From Clonostachys chloroleuca (taxonomy: Eukaryota > Ascomycota > Sordariomycetes > Hypocreales > Bionectriaceae): a DNA stretch of 64,000 bases. Under the pieces are notes generated by a model that was not told where the DNA came from, did no database searches, and saw only the letters and a program-made list of their open reading frames with translations. Of this stretch, positions 1 to 11,521 are shown one piece after another. The DNA lies in assembly GCA_037952775.1 (NCBI GenBank), contig JBANAY010000004.1, positions 620,001 through 684,000 of the forward strand, given 5' to 3'. Within the stretch, counting starts at the first letter, position 1. The number at the start of each line of letters is the position of its first letter. The position numbers were made by a program, and so were the translations under genes.

Positions 1-3000
1 ACTAGGGCCAGGCCGCTGGTCTCTGCACACCGACCCAGAGACCGACCATCAGGTCCCCTCCAAAACGGCCGCTAGTGCGACGTAGGGCAGCCTCTTCCCG
101 CGTGCGCAAATCGCTTCCCAGGCGGTGGCCCAAGTCGGTGGCCCGATCACCACTCTTGGACCGTGCTTACTTTTTGGACCAAATGACCGCCTCGACACAC
201 CTGCAAGGTACCCGCTTCACTCGCACACACACACACACCAAACAAACTCCGATGGCTGGCACTTGTCAAGTTGGCAATCTGATGATATGTACCTCCCGAA
301 CCTTAGTAATTAACGTCAATTATTATCTATCCTTCCCCTTCTCTTCCGCCCGTTCTTCCACCCGGCCCGCCACGTTGCCCATCCGCATTCCCCTTGCTCG
401 AACGAACCAGGGATCCCCTTCACCCCCATTTGCATTCCCAATTCCACCTCGCCCCGTCGTCTCGTCCCTTTTCTTCGCTTCAAATCGCATCGCTTCGCTT
501 CCCGTCTGACCACAAGATCCCACCAGCAACGTCAAACTCGGGTATCCTCTTTTTGCCTGGTTCACTATTCATGGCATTGATGTATCTACGTTGGACGAAA
601 CTCCCCTTTTCTTCCTTTTCCCTCACACCCCTGTGGCCTTGCTTCACAAACCCGGTGCCTTCTGGTCCTTACCCCAGTGTCAATCTCCCCAAAAGAAAAT
701 TTCACTGACTCGCCCGTGTTTGGGAACCTGCCTCAGCACGGGGGAGGGCGGACGATAATAGAATGGGACCATTGCAATGGGACAATCAACCCGCTCGCCC
801 TGCCCGATCAATGCCTGTCATCCTTCTTCCCCGTGTCTCCAATGGCCAGGTCCTGCCTGCCAACTCCATGCTGATTGCGAGATACAATCTGCGTGAACCC
901 CTGTGCTTCTGTGCTGATGCACGGCTGAGGAGCTCACCCTCATGCTAACATGCACGACTGGCAAGGTCGCCCCCTGATCCACGCCGTCCGTTATAGTTCC
1001 ATTCGAACTGGTAAAAAAAACAAACACCAGCACAGGTTGCTGGAGCGGCCAGCGACCTGCTCGTCCGCCTGCCCCAGATGTGTTCCAGCTTGATAGGCCA
1101 TCCTTGTGCTGCCCATCTATGCAGCCTCATGCAACGGGTCCGTGTCCTGTTTCTGGTTTGGGGGCGCACATGCCCGCCGCACATTTCATCGACCGTCCCC
1201 TAAAATAAAATAAAATAAAAGGTCAATGGGGAAGACGAGATGATGACAGATGCGACTGCTACTGTAAGTGTTTGATCCGCATGTACATCATTTCGATGCA
1301 TGAAAAAGCTGCACGCAGCCGACACATTACGTCCCCTTTGCTCGCATTTTTCTTGTTCTCTTGTGCATCATTCCGTGTGATCTATTGTGCCCTTCAAACC
1401 CTCCATTGCATTGCGGCCTGATGAGGTCGGGCCTGGCTCGGCCTGCTCTCGCTGCTACCTTTCCAGACGAGGAAAAGTGAGGATGCGTCGGCCAATCTGC
1501 ACACACCGACCTGTAGGGAGGGCTTCCGCCTCTTTCTTTTTTTTTTTTTTTCTCCCTCCTCCCCCATGGTCTTCGTTGGGCCCTGCTCATTGACGTGGCA
1601 CTAGCCAGCTCACGCTTTCCCAGACACTCGCGGTCAAGTAGTACATGCGGTGCCCAGTCTCTCTCTCGCCCCATCACACAACGAACCACCGGCTGGATCA
1701 GATACCTGGAGAACTGAACTGGCCCTCATGCATGCATGTGCACGCACACCAATGCTTTTTGCCTGGTCATGACAACTCAAGTTTAGCTCCGATGCATGGG
1801 GCTGCTCCGTCGGGCTGGGGAGCACCAAATGCCTCTTTTCGTGAGCGGCGCCGCACCGATTTGGGCCACACTAAATCATGGGGACAAACCAGCGGCCGGC
1901 CTGCTGCCACGTCGAAGAAAAAAAAGTCTGCAGTAGGTAATGGCAAGCTATAATTCGCACGCGGACAACAGGTTGAATGATTGAGTGGTGAGGGAAAATC
2001 TCTCAATTTGTCTGCCCATCCGATGCTCCCTCCGAGTGACTCAAATTTCGCAGTCGACTCACTTTCAGCTGCCACGCTCCCAGTTTCCTCATGCAGCTCG
2101 GCGCTGGGCTGCCATCGTTGACGAAATGACACCACGGGCCTGATATATCATGGGCCCGTTAAGATGATTGTTCATCAATAATAGCGATTGACACATGCAA
2201 GTGAAGAAAAATTGCTACTGCCAATGTCGTCTCATCGTCTCCCAATCTCCCGCCTCCGCGTGGCGAAACGCTCCCGTTGGCTAGCAACTGATTAATACCA
2301 CCCTGCTTGTGTCATTGTCCAATCGCGATGCAAAATCCATCCATCCAGTTGCTACCTTCCAACGTGATTGACTACCCTATACACACAGCAGCCCCCAAAT
2401 CCAACATTGAAAGCGGGCGTAGGAGCGTCAATTGACACGGCATGTGCCTCAGCTTGGTTGATTTCGCGCTGATCCCCTTTTCATTTTCTTTTGCTTTGAT
2501 CCTGCGTCGTCGCTACATCCTACCAACAATAGATTTTCTAGTCTAGCGCGGAGAATTTCTGGAGGCTGATGGGTTGGGTAATTGAGTTGAATTGCCCTGG
2601 GACAAGCCATCCCAAAGCCAAGGCTACCTTGGGAAGTAGTAGTTCGGGTTATGCTTAACCTAGACGCCAGCATGATGCTAAACGGATCTCTAATACGATG
2701 AAGCTCCCTCTAAGATGCAGCATCCCACTCTCGCCCAGAGCAAGATTCCCCGACGCATCAACGCGCAATTGTGCCCTCTATAGTAATCGAACAAGCTATT
2801 CAGATAATTGGCGAAATTAGACTCTCGCTACCGCAAACACTGCCATCCAATCTGCCGTTCACACCCTACCCAAGAAAAAACAACAACTCTGCGCTTAAGG
2901 TTCATCGACAAAGCAATACGAGAGGCCGAATACAACACGGACGTTACAGCCGAGAGAGAATCCCCTAGCATTGCTACCACGGCAATTATGAAGGGGCGTC

Positions 3001-3348
3001 CCCTTGCAGCTTGCATGGCTGATTCCACCAGCCACCCGCTCACCCGCATGGACTCTCATTCATTCATGGAGAGGACCGGCAAGCTAATACGCGTGGGCAA
3101 GATGGGTAGGGTATCACGGCATTACACGGGCCTCCCTCTGCGAAATGCGGGTTCGTTCGGTTTGCATGGATCGTGCGCAGCGCCGATTGATTACGATGAT
3201 GACATGCGCTCAATGCTGTGATTTCCCTCAACACCAAAGGTCCAACCTGCCCTGTTGCTGCGTGGGAATGTACATTGACAGTGTGGGGACCGTGGGAGGG
3301 ATGGAGGGTGTGTGAGAGTCATTCCATCATGCCTTTCATTCATGTCTA
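1..3348. other. Intergenic, no gene seen
   Basis: No open frame here has a recognisable domain, a plausible splice structure or protein-like composition. The longest frames (for example 75-509 and 2808-3221) look like chance openings in DNA of moderate GC. The stretch holds a CA dinucleotide run near 223-238, a TAAAA pentanucleotide repeat at 1201-1220 and a T-rich tract near 1536-1551. It probably contains the 3' flank of the ankyrin/DIL gene and the promoter or flank of a gene beyond the left edge. Confidence 0.6.
1201..1220. repeat. TAAAA microsatellite, four units
   Basis: Four perfect tandem copies of TAAAA lie in intergenic DNA, a simple-sequence repeat with no evident function. Confidence 0.9.
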
Positions 3349-5977
3349 TCATACTTCCTCGTTCTCCCAATCCTTTTCCCCAAACATGGGTCCTTTCCGA
3401 CCGCCGTTCAATTCTAGCTTCTCCAGAAACTCGGGTGGCACCGTGGGGATGTACTTGCGCTCCCGTTCTCGGTTCACTCCCCCAAAACCCGCGCCATAAG
3501 AAATCAGCATGTCTGTTACCGAGGGTAGCGAGAACGGGAGCATGAGCGCAGGGTCCAGCAGTAGATTTTCCGGCGCATCATCGTAATCTTCGTCCGCGCC
3601 ATCTGTGCCCTTGGCATTGGGTGTGCCTTGCACGCTTGGCGTATCTGCCCCGTTTCCTTGTGCCTGATTCCGCTTCACAGGAGTTGCCGGACTGCTGTCC
3701 GGTGCTGATACTAACGATGTAGCTCTGCTACGTCTTCGGTCTCGCTTGAGAGCCGCCTCCTTCTGAATGGCCTGTAAATACTTTAGTGCGCTCTTCGTCA
3801 GACCCTTTTCGCCAACTTCGAGTCTGTAATGCGAAGCTGCATGTATGAGTTGTTGCGGGGTGAGCCGCTTGAGTTGTTGGAGAGTGCCCACGAGAGCCTC
3901 CAAATCGTTTGACGCCAGGGAAGAGAAACATTGAATCCACTGGAGCATTTGAATAACGGGAGCAAGGTGGTGCCTGGCGGCATCCGCAGTCGTCTCCCCT
4001 GACGACTTCATCTCACCGGCTTCGTAATGCTCAGCTTGCCGGTTGTTCGTTCGGGCCCAGTCTTCCAGAATAGAGATGTTCATCCGAATTTGCATCGCCT
4101 TCGTCCTCGCTAGATACTTTCTGTTTGACATGATCCTGTTGAAAAGTTCGGCCCCAATCCAATAGATGAGCTGAGAAATGATTTGCGATGTGATCACCGA
4201 GTGGACGTCGTAAAGATCCAGGACAAACAACGTGGATGAGAGGAGTGATGTGACATTTCGAGGAGCGGGCTTTGCTCTTTGCTTCGGGGACGGCGGTCGA
4301 AACCGTTTCTCCAGCGGTTCCTCTTTCACTGTAGGTTTTCGTTTGAAAATCTTCCACTCGTTCTGAAATTGGATATCCTCGAAACCAGGGATGATTTCGT
4401 GGTCGAGCATTGCCACATCTAGGACCTTGTCCAGCCGTCTCTCCGCATCTCGAACAATGAGAATAAATATTTCGTTTATCAGTTCAGCCAAGTGGGCTTG
4501 GAACTCGGACGTAGCCTCAACAAGCCCCGCATCCTTCTTCAAGTAATGCAAAAGCAGCGTGGCGTTAGATAACCAGAATGCGAGTATCGTCATGTCCCAC
4601 TGATATCTTTCCACCACATCATTAATACGGTCCATGGCCGATATGAGGAGCCGCTCCAGGAGCTCTGCACTTGAGTGGTAATGTGCATATCGAGCGCTGA
4701 GGAAAATCATATTGGCGGGTACGGGCTTCTGAGTTGGCGATCGTTGTGGCGTCATATGTGTGATAACAATATCCAATATCCGGTCCAGCTCGTGTTCCTG
4801 GAAGACGAACATTTGGTCGTGTAAACATCGGCTCCAATCGAACTCTTGTTGCTCCTCCTCGAACTCATCGGCAGACTGAAACCTGTTAGCTAACGCACAT
4901 CTAGCTGCTGTGACATCTCTGCTCGTCCAGTTGTCGCATACCTCTGGTTGATCATCCATTCCGACGTTACCAAGGTCGACCTCTAGATCTCTGGCGCTCT
5001 CCATCATCAGCCTTCTTCGCATTTCATTTTCCATTATTTCTTCCTCGAACCGGTCCTGAGAGAGACCTGGGCTGTAGAAGTCATCCACCACGCCGGCGCT
5101 ACCAATTGTGTAGCCGGCTGTGTGTAGATAGGTAGACATCTCGCTATCGGGAGGGACGAAGTCGGCAGCTGTCCTCCCAGATGATGTCTTTTGGTCAGAA
5201 GATGCGCCGTTATCCAAAAGCAGCTTTGCAATTCCTTTGTGGCGATTCGTCATTGCCCACATGAGAGGGCTCCACTGGTTGCGATCCTGTTTATTGACGT
5301 CTGCGCCGCCTAGAACGAGAGTTTGGACGACTGGCTCATGGCCCTAGGGAATGGGTCAGTACCTCGAGTTGATCAGGGAGACGATAAAGACTGACAAAAC
5401 AGCTAGCATAGATCAGCGGCGGGGTGCCATCCTCGTCCGGGGCGTTGACGTCAATGTACGGCTTCGCGCTGCCATTGAGGAGTTTCTGCACCTTCTCGAC
5501 GTCGCCATTGCTAGCCGCCATGTTTAACAATTTTTGCAGCGTGGCCCGTTTCTGCTCGTCCGACATCTTGTCATCGTTGGCGATGGCTTGCTCATCCTGA
5601 AGATCCGGCCCCGACGAGTGGGCGGCTTGGGCAGCCAGCATCTCCATGAGTCGGGTGTCGCTGTCCTTTGGGCCATCGTTGTCGAATGCCGGCTCGTCGA
5701 GGGATAGACTTGCGAAGTTGAGCGGCTTCGCTACGGCCGGTGTTGTGAGGAATTGAGACTCGCCTGGATGCGCATGTTAGCCGGGCTCTTTGAACCTTGG
5801 GCAAGCTCGGAGGCGGGGAGACTAACCTTGCCAGCCATCGTACATCTCGGTCTCGGGGATGAGAGTATCGATAGGAGCATGCCGCCTGTCGTCTAGGGAT
5901 TTGGGAAGATCCGGAGGCAGAATGACAGACTTCCGCTGAGGTCTGCCAAACTCGATATTGGAGTCTTCGGCGTCCAT
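3349..5977 (-). CDS. Ankyrin-repeat and DIL (dilute) domain protein
   Basis: Exons on the minus strand are 5977-5827, 5763-5396, 5343-4942 and 4875-3349, giving 815 residues. Introns 1 and 2 have GTTAGT and GTCAGT donors with TCCAG and CCTAG acceptors. The third intron (4941-4876, 66 bases) is in phase and without stops, so a naive reading leaves it in the protein. Ankyrin repeats cover about residues 95-205, with typical turns such as NGDVEKVQKLL and DEDGTPPLIYAS. A long helical region at about 365-660 (RYAHYHSSAELLERLL onward, then LTPQQLIHAASHY) resembles the DIL domain, known from the cargo-binding tail of class V myosins. The C-terminus is Ser/Pro-rich and acidic. Fungi commonly have an ankyrin plus DIL protein without a motor domain and of similar length; its role is poorly known. 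A link to vesicle or organelle trafficking is inference. The start is the first ATG of the reading frame that opens before the ankyrin block. Confidence 0.87.
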
Positions 5978-7352
5978 GATGGGAGGAGGGGCAGGTGCCG
6001 GGCTCCCCAGCTCATGCGAGATGAGTTGCGCAGAGCGATCGGAAGAGTTGCGGCCGGAGCCAAAGTGTGGGAGGGCTCTGCTCGTCAGTATCGGGAAGAT
6101 ACCCAGTAGTAGATAGATGCCTCGTTCGTCGTTGTCGCGTGATGCGGAGCCTGAAAGATGGAGTTGGAGACGGGATGGTCGTCATTCTTTAGCACGTAGT
6201 GCCTGGGCTAGCACCTCGAAGTTAGCGGTAGATGACAGCTGCTCCGGCGAAACAGGCAGGGACACTCTGCGCCAGATAACAGATACGCCGCTCCCGCTCC
6301 AGATGGATGCTTACGTCAGTCAACCCAATTCAGACAGAAACCAGGCCTTGGTCTCTCCCGTAATGCCACATGTGCAACCGGCTCTATAAAAGCGGTTGCT
6401 AATTTCGTTAAAACAGTCGTGAAACAGCTGCTTATATCTTTGGCTAATGCGATCGCTGGCTGACATCATTTTGCGCATGGCCAACACCCTTGTTGGCTCT
6501 GGATTCGCACAGTTGGTAAGTGCGATTATTTTCCTTACATGCTCCGTATATTTGCCTAGGTTGTCGAGAACATAGCTGCCAAAAAAGAAAAGTCACTTTT
6601 CCTTCCAGGCCTAGAGAATCAGCGCAATGCAATCTATTGGAAAAGTCATGATATATGAATCGATTTGTTCACCAACTGACTGCGTTGTAATGTCACGTGT
6701 ATGGCCTGATCCTGGGATATTCTTGCTTATGGCGATGAACATGAATATAACATTGTGTCTGTGGCTTCACTGCACGGCTTTGAAAACGACAAAGGTATGT
6801 TGGCAATGAGAACCACTATTGTATAGGTAGAGAGAAACATGTTGCATGAGACAAAGCCACCACCAACGACTTGCCAGAGGAGTCCTTGAACAAGGTCGGA
6901 GAAACTACATGCATTGCTCTTGCACTTCTCATACATTCTGCGGGTTGTCGTGGGGAAAAAAATCTATTTGTCTAAGAAAAAGGCGTGACCGCACAACAAC
7001 ATGCCCCGAAAAAAAAAGAGAAAAAAGGAACAAAAGAAAGAGAGAAAGACAGAAATGGAGAAAGACAAAGAGACAGAATGAGAGAGGACAGAAAGAGAGA
7101 AAGGGAGAAAGACCCTGTTCCACGAATACATTCGCGTTACACTCGGTCTTGTTCTTCTGTTATTCCCCTCGCCACCTTGCTCACGCGCCTTCTCTTCTAT
7201 CTGCTCTCTCTCCCGTGTTCAAGCTTGCTGGCTGCAGTGAATCTGGCCCGGTTTTGTGTTAGACAATTCCTCATTAGCACTTTGACTCAGGCTATAATTA
7301 CATTTCCATAGCTAGTAAGCTACCATGCTCTAGACACTCTCACTGGGTGAGA
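5978..7352. other. Intergenic, no gene seen
   Basis: This gap holds the 5' flank of the ankyrin/DIL gene and the 3' flank of the DUF7924-like gene. Open frames in it are short and without protein-like composition. The only notable structure is the purine-rich tract at about 7005-7113, listed separately. Confidence 0.6.
7005..7113. repeat. Purine-rich (A/G) low-complexity tract
   Basis: About 105 bases on the plus strand are almost entirely A and G, with repeated GAGA, GAAAGA and GACAGA words and few pyrimidines. The tract lies about 240 bases beyond the stop of the minus-strand DUF7924-like gene. Such tracts can form triplex or nucleosome-excluding DNA; no function is shown here. Confidence 0.75.
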
Positions 7353-9011
7353 TTAATACTTTCGTCCCGTACGCGTCTTTTTAAGAGACGGCTGAGAGGG
7401 CGCATCCTGGGAAGGACCTGGATGTTTACGCCGTGTAGCAGTTTGGCTCGGTACAGCTCTCTGGGACGTGCTCGTTGCTGGAGGTGGACCTAGTGGCAGG
7501 GCTGTCGGTCCTTCATTCAAATGCTGTCTGGTTTCCAATTCAGAATGAATGGGGTCGTTGCTAATTGCGGCAGGTTGTTGAAGCATGGCGTGAAAAGCCT
7601 GAGTTGTTTGGTTGAAGGGGATAGCGTTGGCTGCAGCAGGTTGTTGAAGTATGGCCTGGAGAGGCTTTACCGCCTGAGGTAAAGGAGCCGCGCTGGCGAT
7701 AGCAGGTTGTTCGCGTGCCTGTTGAACGAGCTCCGTCATCTGACGAACAGTATCACTACTGGCATGTTGGAGTGCGTTGAGAAGCTGCTGTACCTGGATG
7801 TCTGCCTGTTCCTGCTGGGCGGATCGTTTACGGTTTGCAGCCGCGATGAAACGGTCTCGATGTTTTTGAGCCTCATCCCTAGCATTTCTGAAGGCAGTCA
7901 TGCCTTCGATGAATGATTCGCGACTTGCCAACAGGTGAATGGTATGGATTTGATTCATATGATACTCGGGTAATTCGCCCTCGTTGGAAGGTTTCGTGAC
8001 ATGATGAGCGTACAGCACAAGATTTCCCTCATGATATGTAGCGGAAAACGTATAGGGCTGATTGTCATATTCTAGCTCCTCGTTTCCATAATTCTGCAGA
8101 CTGAGGATGGCACGAGATCCAACAGCACCATCATGCTGAGCTCTGGTCTTCACATCTCTCTCAGCAAAAACCAAGTCTTGGCACTCCAAAAAGAAGTTTG
8201 GGACTATTGGCATCATTTGCGACAGTGATGGGTTTATTTGCTTGGCGAGAGCTTCACGAACTGACCTATGAAGGCTGTGATGTGGGAACTCGCCGCAGTA
8301 TAGATCCGGCTGGGCTGCTGGTATGTCCTCCCCCAAAGGATCTATCGTCACGAATGGTGCATCAAGGGCAAACCGGTTTCTTGGGTATTCATTACCCATG
8401 AGGGCAGGAATAAGGTGAAAACTAAGTTCCCTGCCATTTTTGGCTTCACCCACATCCCTCCGGAATATCTCATATGCGTCGTCAGAGACTGTCAAAAGAG
8501 AGACCGAGGGCCTTCGAACAGCCAGTGTGTCTTTCAGAGACCGTATATCCAGCGGCTGCGACCACAAAGTCGGGTATATGTTGTACTTCAACAATAATTC
8601 ACCCAACGTAGGTGGCTTTGGAGCCAGGATTGCATTGGTGGGAGGAAGAAAACTCCGCATATCAGTTGCCATGGCGTGGAAGTTCCGAGGTAGTTGATAC
8701 TAAAGAGGAATTAGCTAAAAAGAACAGTCGATACAGGGCTGGTCGGATGAACATACTCCTCGCAGATCAGATAAATCAGGGCCCCCAAGTTCTGCCAAGC
8801 GAGCCACGCGGCTGGTGTCAGAAGGGGAAAGAAGCGGTAGAGAGGGTCGAAAGATTTGTCGGTTGAGCTCTTTTAGAAATTCGCTTGTAAGTGGCTTGGT
8901 CGAACTGTCATCCGCCTCTGGAGGATGTTGTTGGATCTCAGGGGCAGGTTCGGTGTTCGGTCGTGATGGTTGGATTACACCTTGTCTCTTCTTTGCCCGT
9001 CTTTTCGCCAT
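7353..9011 (-). CDS. Fungal-specific hypothetical protein (DUF7924-like, PD-(D/E)xK-like core)
   Basis: Two exons, 9011-8757 and 8699-7353, join in phase (GTATGT donor, TTTAG acceptor) to give 533 residues. The first ATG after a short AT-rich leader is followed by a basic stretch, MAKRRAKKR, that may be a nuclear signal. The central part (about residues 85-370) has the layout of a large fungal family of unknown function: LRGYQLP at the exon join, SDDAYEIF, then PDLYCGE and about 40 residues later PNFFLECQD. In relatives I remember, the second motif reads like ExK, so PD...ExK suggests a restriction-endonuclease-type fold; here the lysine position is Gln. That comparison is from memory and the fold is inference. 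The C-terminus is Gln/Pro/Ala-rich with a 22-residue repeat (see 7571-7768) and ends in basic residues. The gene sits alone in gene-poor DNA between two conserved genes, like an accessory gene. No activity is claimed. Confidence 0.78.
7571..7768 (-). repeat. 66-bp tandem repeat inside the DUF7924-like gene
   Basis: The word CAGGTTGTT occurs at 7571, 7637 and 7703, exactly 66 bases apart, with flanking similarity strongest between the first two copies. In the protein this is a 22-residue period around the motif A-(I/M)-L-Q-Q-P-A-A. The third unit has diverged. The phase-preserving spacing fits unequal crossing-over within coding sequence. Confidence 0.8.
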
Positions 9012-10146
9012 GGGGATACTTATATAAGTGACCAAGTGAGATAGAAACAAGACGTGTAGCACAGGAAGAGGAAGTTTTGGTTTCGGCCGATTCGTCTGTA
9101 CTAAGAGACGATGCGGTTACCTGCTTGGTTGATAGATGCTTGCTTCAATCGCTTCGAGAGAGCAATTCCGTGTGTGTGTGTGTTTTCTTAATAATAATAA
9201 TAATAATAACAATCCCAAGAAAAAAAGACGCAGCCAGCCTTTATAGATTGATTGCAACGATGTTGGCGCAAGCGTCCATAATCGAAGTTCCAAAAGAGCG
9301 CACAAGAGAATTCTTTGTTACTAACTACTGCTTCTCATGGTTGTCTTTTTCCTGTAGAGACAGGCAAACTTGTTCGGAAAGAATCAACAAGTTTGCTGCA
9401 GTGACACCAAAACAAAAGGATGTGACAAAGATAGTTTATCTGCGACAATGACAAACAGTCGGCAGGTGTTACAAAGTGTTGCTCATCCGCTTAGTTCCTC
9501 AACAAGCTGGCACAATCGAGGCTCCTTGCATGTACCACAGTTTGGCATGTGCATAGTCTGCCGTGTTATCTGCCACCCTTTCTGCAACAAACTAGACAAC
9601 TAAGGTCCATGCTGAGAATAGGAGATCAAAGCACTGTTTTAGTGTGCAATGTCTTTTTTTACCCGCTCAGGCGTTCGCCAGTAAGCAAGGAAAACTGCTG
9701 GCCCATCATTCCACATATAACCAGTACCTCACACAACGGCAAAACTCCACCCTCGCACGGATTCAAAGCTTAAGAAGTTCACTAGCCGGATGCTCGTAAC
9801 GCAGGAGCTCGGGAGGGTGTCAAGCCGTTAGGCGGCCCGCCTGAACTTTCCCGTCATCCCCACTGCTATGGTATTGCTTGCTACTCCTTCTGAAACTGCG
9901 GGATTTTCAAGCAGTACAAAATGCTTGTTTCACAAGGTCTAAATCTTTGATGCTTTACTAACCCGTTGTCCAATTGTAAGCCAGGAAGGCCATTTAGTAC
10001 TAAGATATAAACAAGATAATTGAGCTGCTATACAAGAGCTGATAACGTTAATATCTAGACCAGAACTAGTTATTGATCGTATTAGTGGAGGAAATACTTG
10101 AAGTTGAACATCTGGATATATGCACTATTGAGTATAGCCTAGCTGC
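9012..10146. other. Intergenic, no gene seen
   Basis: This is the upstream region of the DUF7924-like gene and the downstream region of allantoicase. It contains a GT run and then a TAA trinucleotide repeat at about 9168-9209, and is otherwise unremarkable AT-richer DNA. I see no coding signal. Confidence 0.6.
9188..9209. repeat. TAA trinucleotide microsatellite next to a GT run
   Basis: About seven TAA units directly follow a GT run. It lies about 175 bases upstream of the DUF7924-like start codon, so length changes could affect its promoter; that effect is inference. Confidence 0.85.
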
Positions 10147-11282
10147 CTATGCCACTCTCTTTCCAAAGGCTCTAATTCGCTTGACACCGCCATCGGGAAT
10201 CATGATAAGCTTGATATGTGTGAAGGGGGCTTCCTTGGCGCTGCTCGCAAACTTGTGTTCCTGATCGGGACCCGTCTTGCTTGGAGCCACCAACTCTACC
10301 CATCCTGATGACTTATCGTCCGGCTCTCCTTCTCCCTTCCATTCAATACCCTGGACGGCCACCTTTTGGGGAAAGTTGCCCCTGAAATGCGCAGTGTCGA
10401 CGACAAATTCTTGGATATACCCAGGTGCGCCGAGCTTGATGATAGTCCAGTCAATATGGCCAGGGCTGCGTGACCGAGCCGTCTCCCACCCGTCGCCCAT
10501 ATCCTTGCCACGTCCAGGCAGGAGCAGGTTGTCCTTGGTACCAAAATGTTGGTCACTGCAAGAGATGGCAACCCCGCCGTTCTGAGCGGCCGCCAGGTCG
10601 AAGATGGCCTCCTTGTCCTCTGGGAATACGGGGACTGCGTGGCCAAAGAGCCGGAACCTGGCGATGCCGCCGTCCGGATACATGTTGAGCCTCACGTGCG
10701 TGTACTGCTTCTTGGTAGGTTCAGCGAGCTTCCACCCGAAACGCTGCGAGGGGCCGCACTCCTGGATCCCGAGGACCGTCTCCCACTTCCCACGCCCGTC
10801 CTTCCACGAGACAACCTCTTCGTCGTTGTCGCTGAAGCAGCCCTCGACGGAGATGGCCGGGGCGTGGTTGCCGGAGAAGAAGGCAGTGTCAACCTCAACG
10901 CCCTCGACGGTACCGGAAGCGACGCCGAGGCGGACAATGACCCAGTCGAAGGGCTCCTGATTGTGGCGTCTGGTCTCCCAACCGTCGTACCAGGCACCCG
11001 TGAAGACCATCTTGCCCGGCTGCCGGATGGGGGCAGTGGGGGTCAGCAGGTTGGCGGCTTCGGCGAACCATTGATCAGAGAAGGCAAGGATCTTACCGCC
11101 CAATGTCCCAGAAATCAGATCTAGTAGCACGTGTTAGTGAGGATTTTGAGCCGGGAAGGTTCGTGGGGATGAGTCGCACCAATGCTGCTAGAGCGGAATG
11201 TCTTGTCAATCTCATCCGAAGCAACAGCTGTCGCTGGGATGTTCTCGAGCTTGTACTCGATGCTGTCTACGAAGGAAGCCAT
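10147..11282 (-). CDS. DAL2: Allantoicase (EC 3.5.3.4)
   Basis: Exons 11282-11180 and 11120-10147 give 358 residues, the usual length of fungal allantoicases. The donor is GTGCGA and the acceptor CTACTAG, and the join restores D-L-I-S-G-T-L-G-G. Allantoicase hydrolyses allantoate to ureidoglycolate and urea in purine (uric acid, allantoin) breakdown, for use as nitrogen source. The protein shows the family's two homologous halves. The first has GGKILAFSDQWF, WYDGWETRRHN, VDTAFFSGNHAP and MYPDGGIARFRLFG. The second has SDQHFG, GDGWETARSR, VDTAHFRGN and MIPDGGVKRIRAFG. The start was chosen as the ATG whose exon splices in phase and encodes the expected N-terminus (MASFVDSIEYKLENIPATAV). A candidate purine-activator site and GATA sites lie upstream (11440-11453 and 11516-11521). 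The symbol is that of the yeast orthologue. Confidence 0.96.
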
Positions 11283-11439
11283 TGTGAGGGTTGGGGCAAT
11301 GGCGGCTGTGTAATTAGATATGTGTTGTGGCGGTTTAAAGGACGATGCACATTGAAAAAGGCCTCAGTGTTGGTTTTGTGGGCGTGGGAACGAAAGATGA
11401 AGTTAAATGCGTTAATGGTTACTGCCAGTGACAGTTGCA

Positions 11440-11453
11440 TCGGCCGGCTCCGA
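11440..11453. promoter_or_regulatory. Candidate UaY-type site TCGG-N6-CCGA upstream of allantoicase
   Basis: The sequence is TCGG, six bases, then CCGA, a perfect dyad that extends to CATCGG...CCGATG at 11438-11455. It lies 158 bases upstream of the allantoicase ATG. TCGG-N6-CCGA is the reported recognition sequence of UaY, the Zn2Cys6 activator of purine-degradation genes in Aspergillus nidulans. The match to the pathway of the adjacent gene makes chance less likely, but binding is not shown. Confidence 0.6.
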
Positions 11454-11515
11454 TGTAGCCCTCGCGGTCCCCGCAGAGGGGTGAAATGGCGCCGGCCCCG
11501 GAGATTGTTACATGT

Positions 11516-11521
11516 TGATAA
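11516..11521. promoter_or_regulatory. Candidate GATA-factor site (TGATAA)
   Basis: TGATAA matches the HGATAR consensus of AreA/NIT2-type nitrogen regulators and lies about 235 bases upstream of the allantoicase start, beyond the UaY-like dyad. Further matches in the reverse orientation (TATC) occur between 11950 and 12045. Single HGATAR matches are common by chance, so only the combination with the UaY-like site carries weight. Confidence 0.4.
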
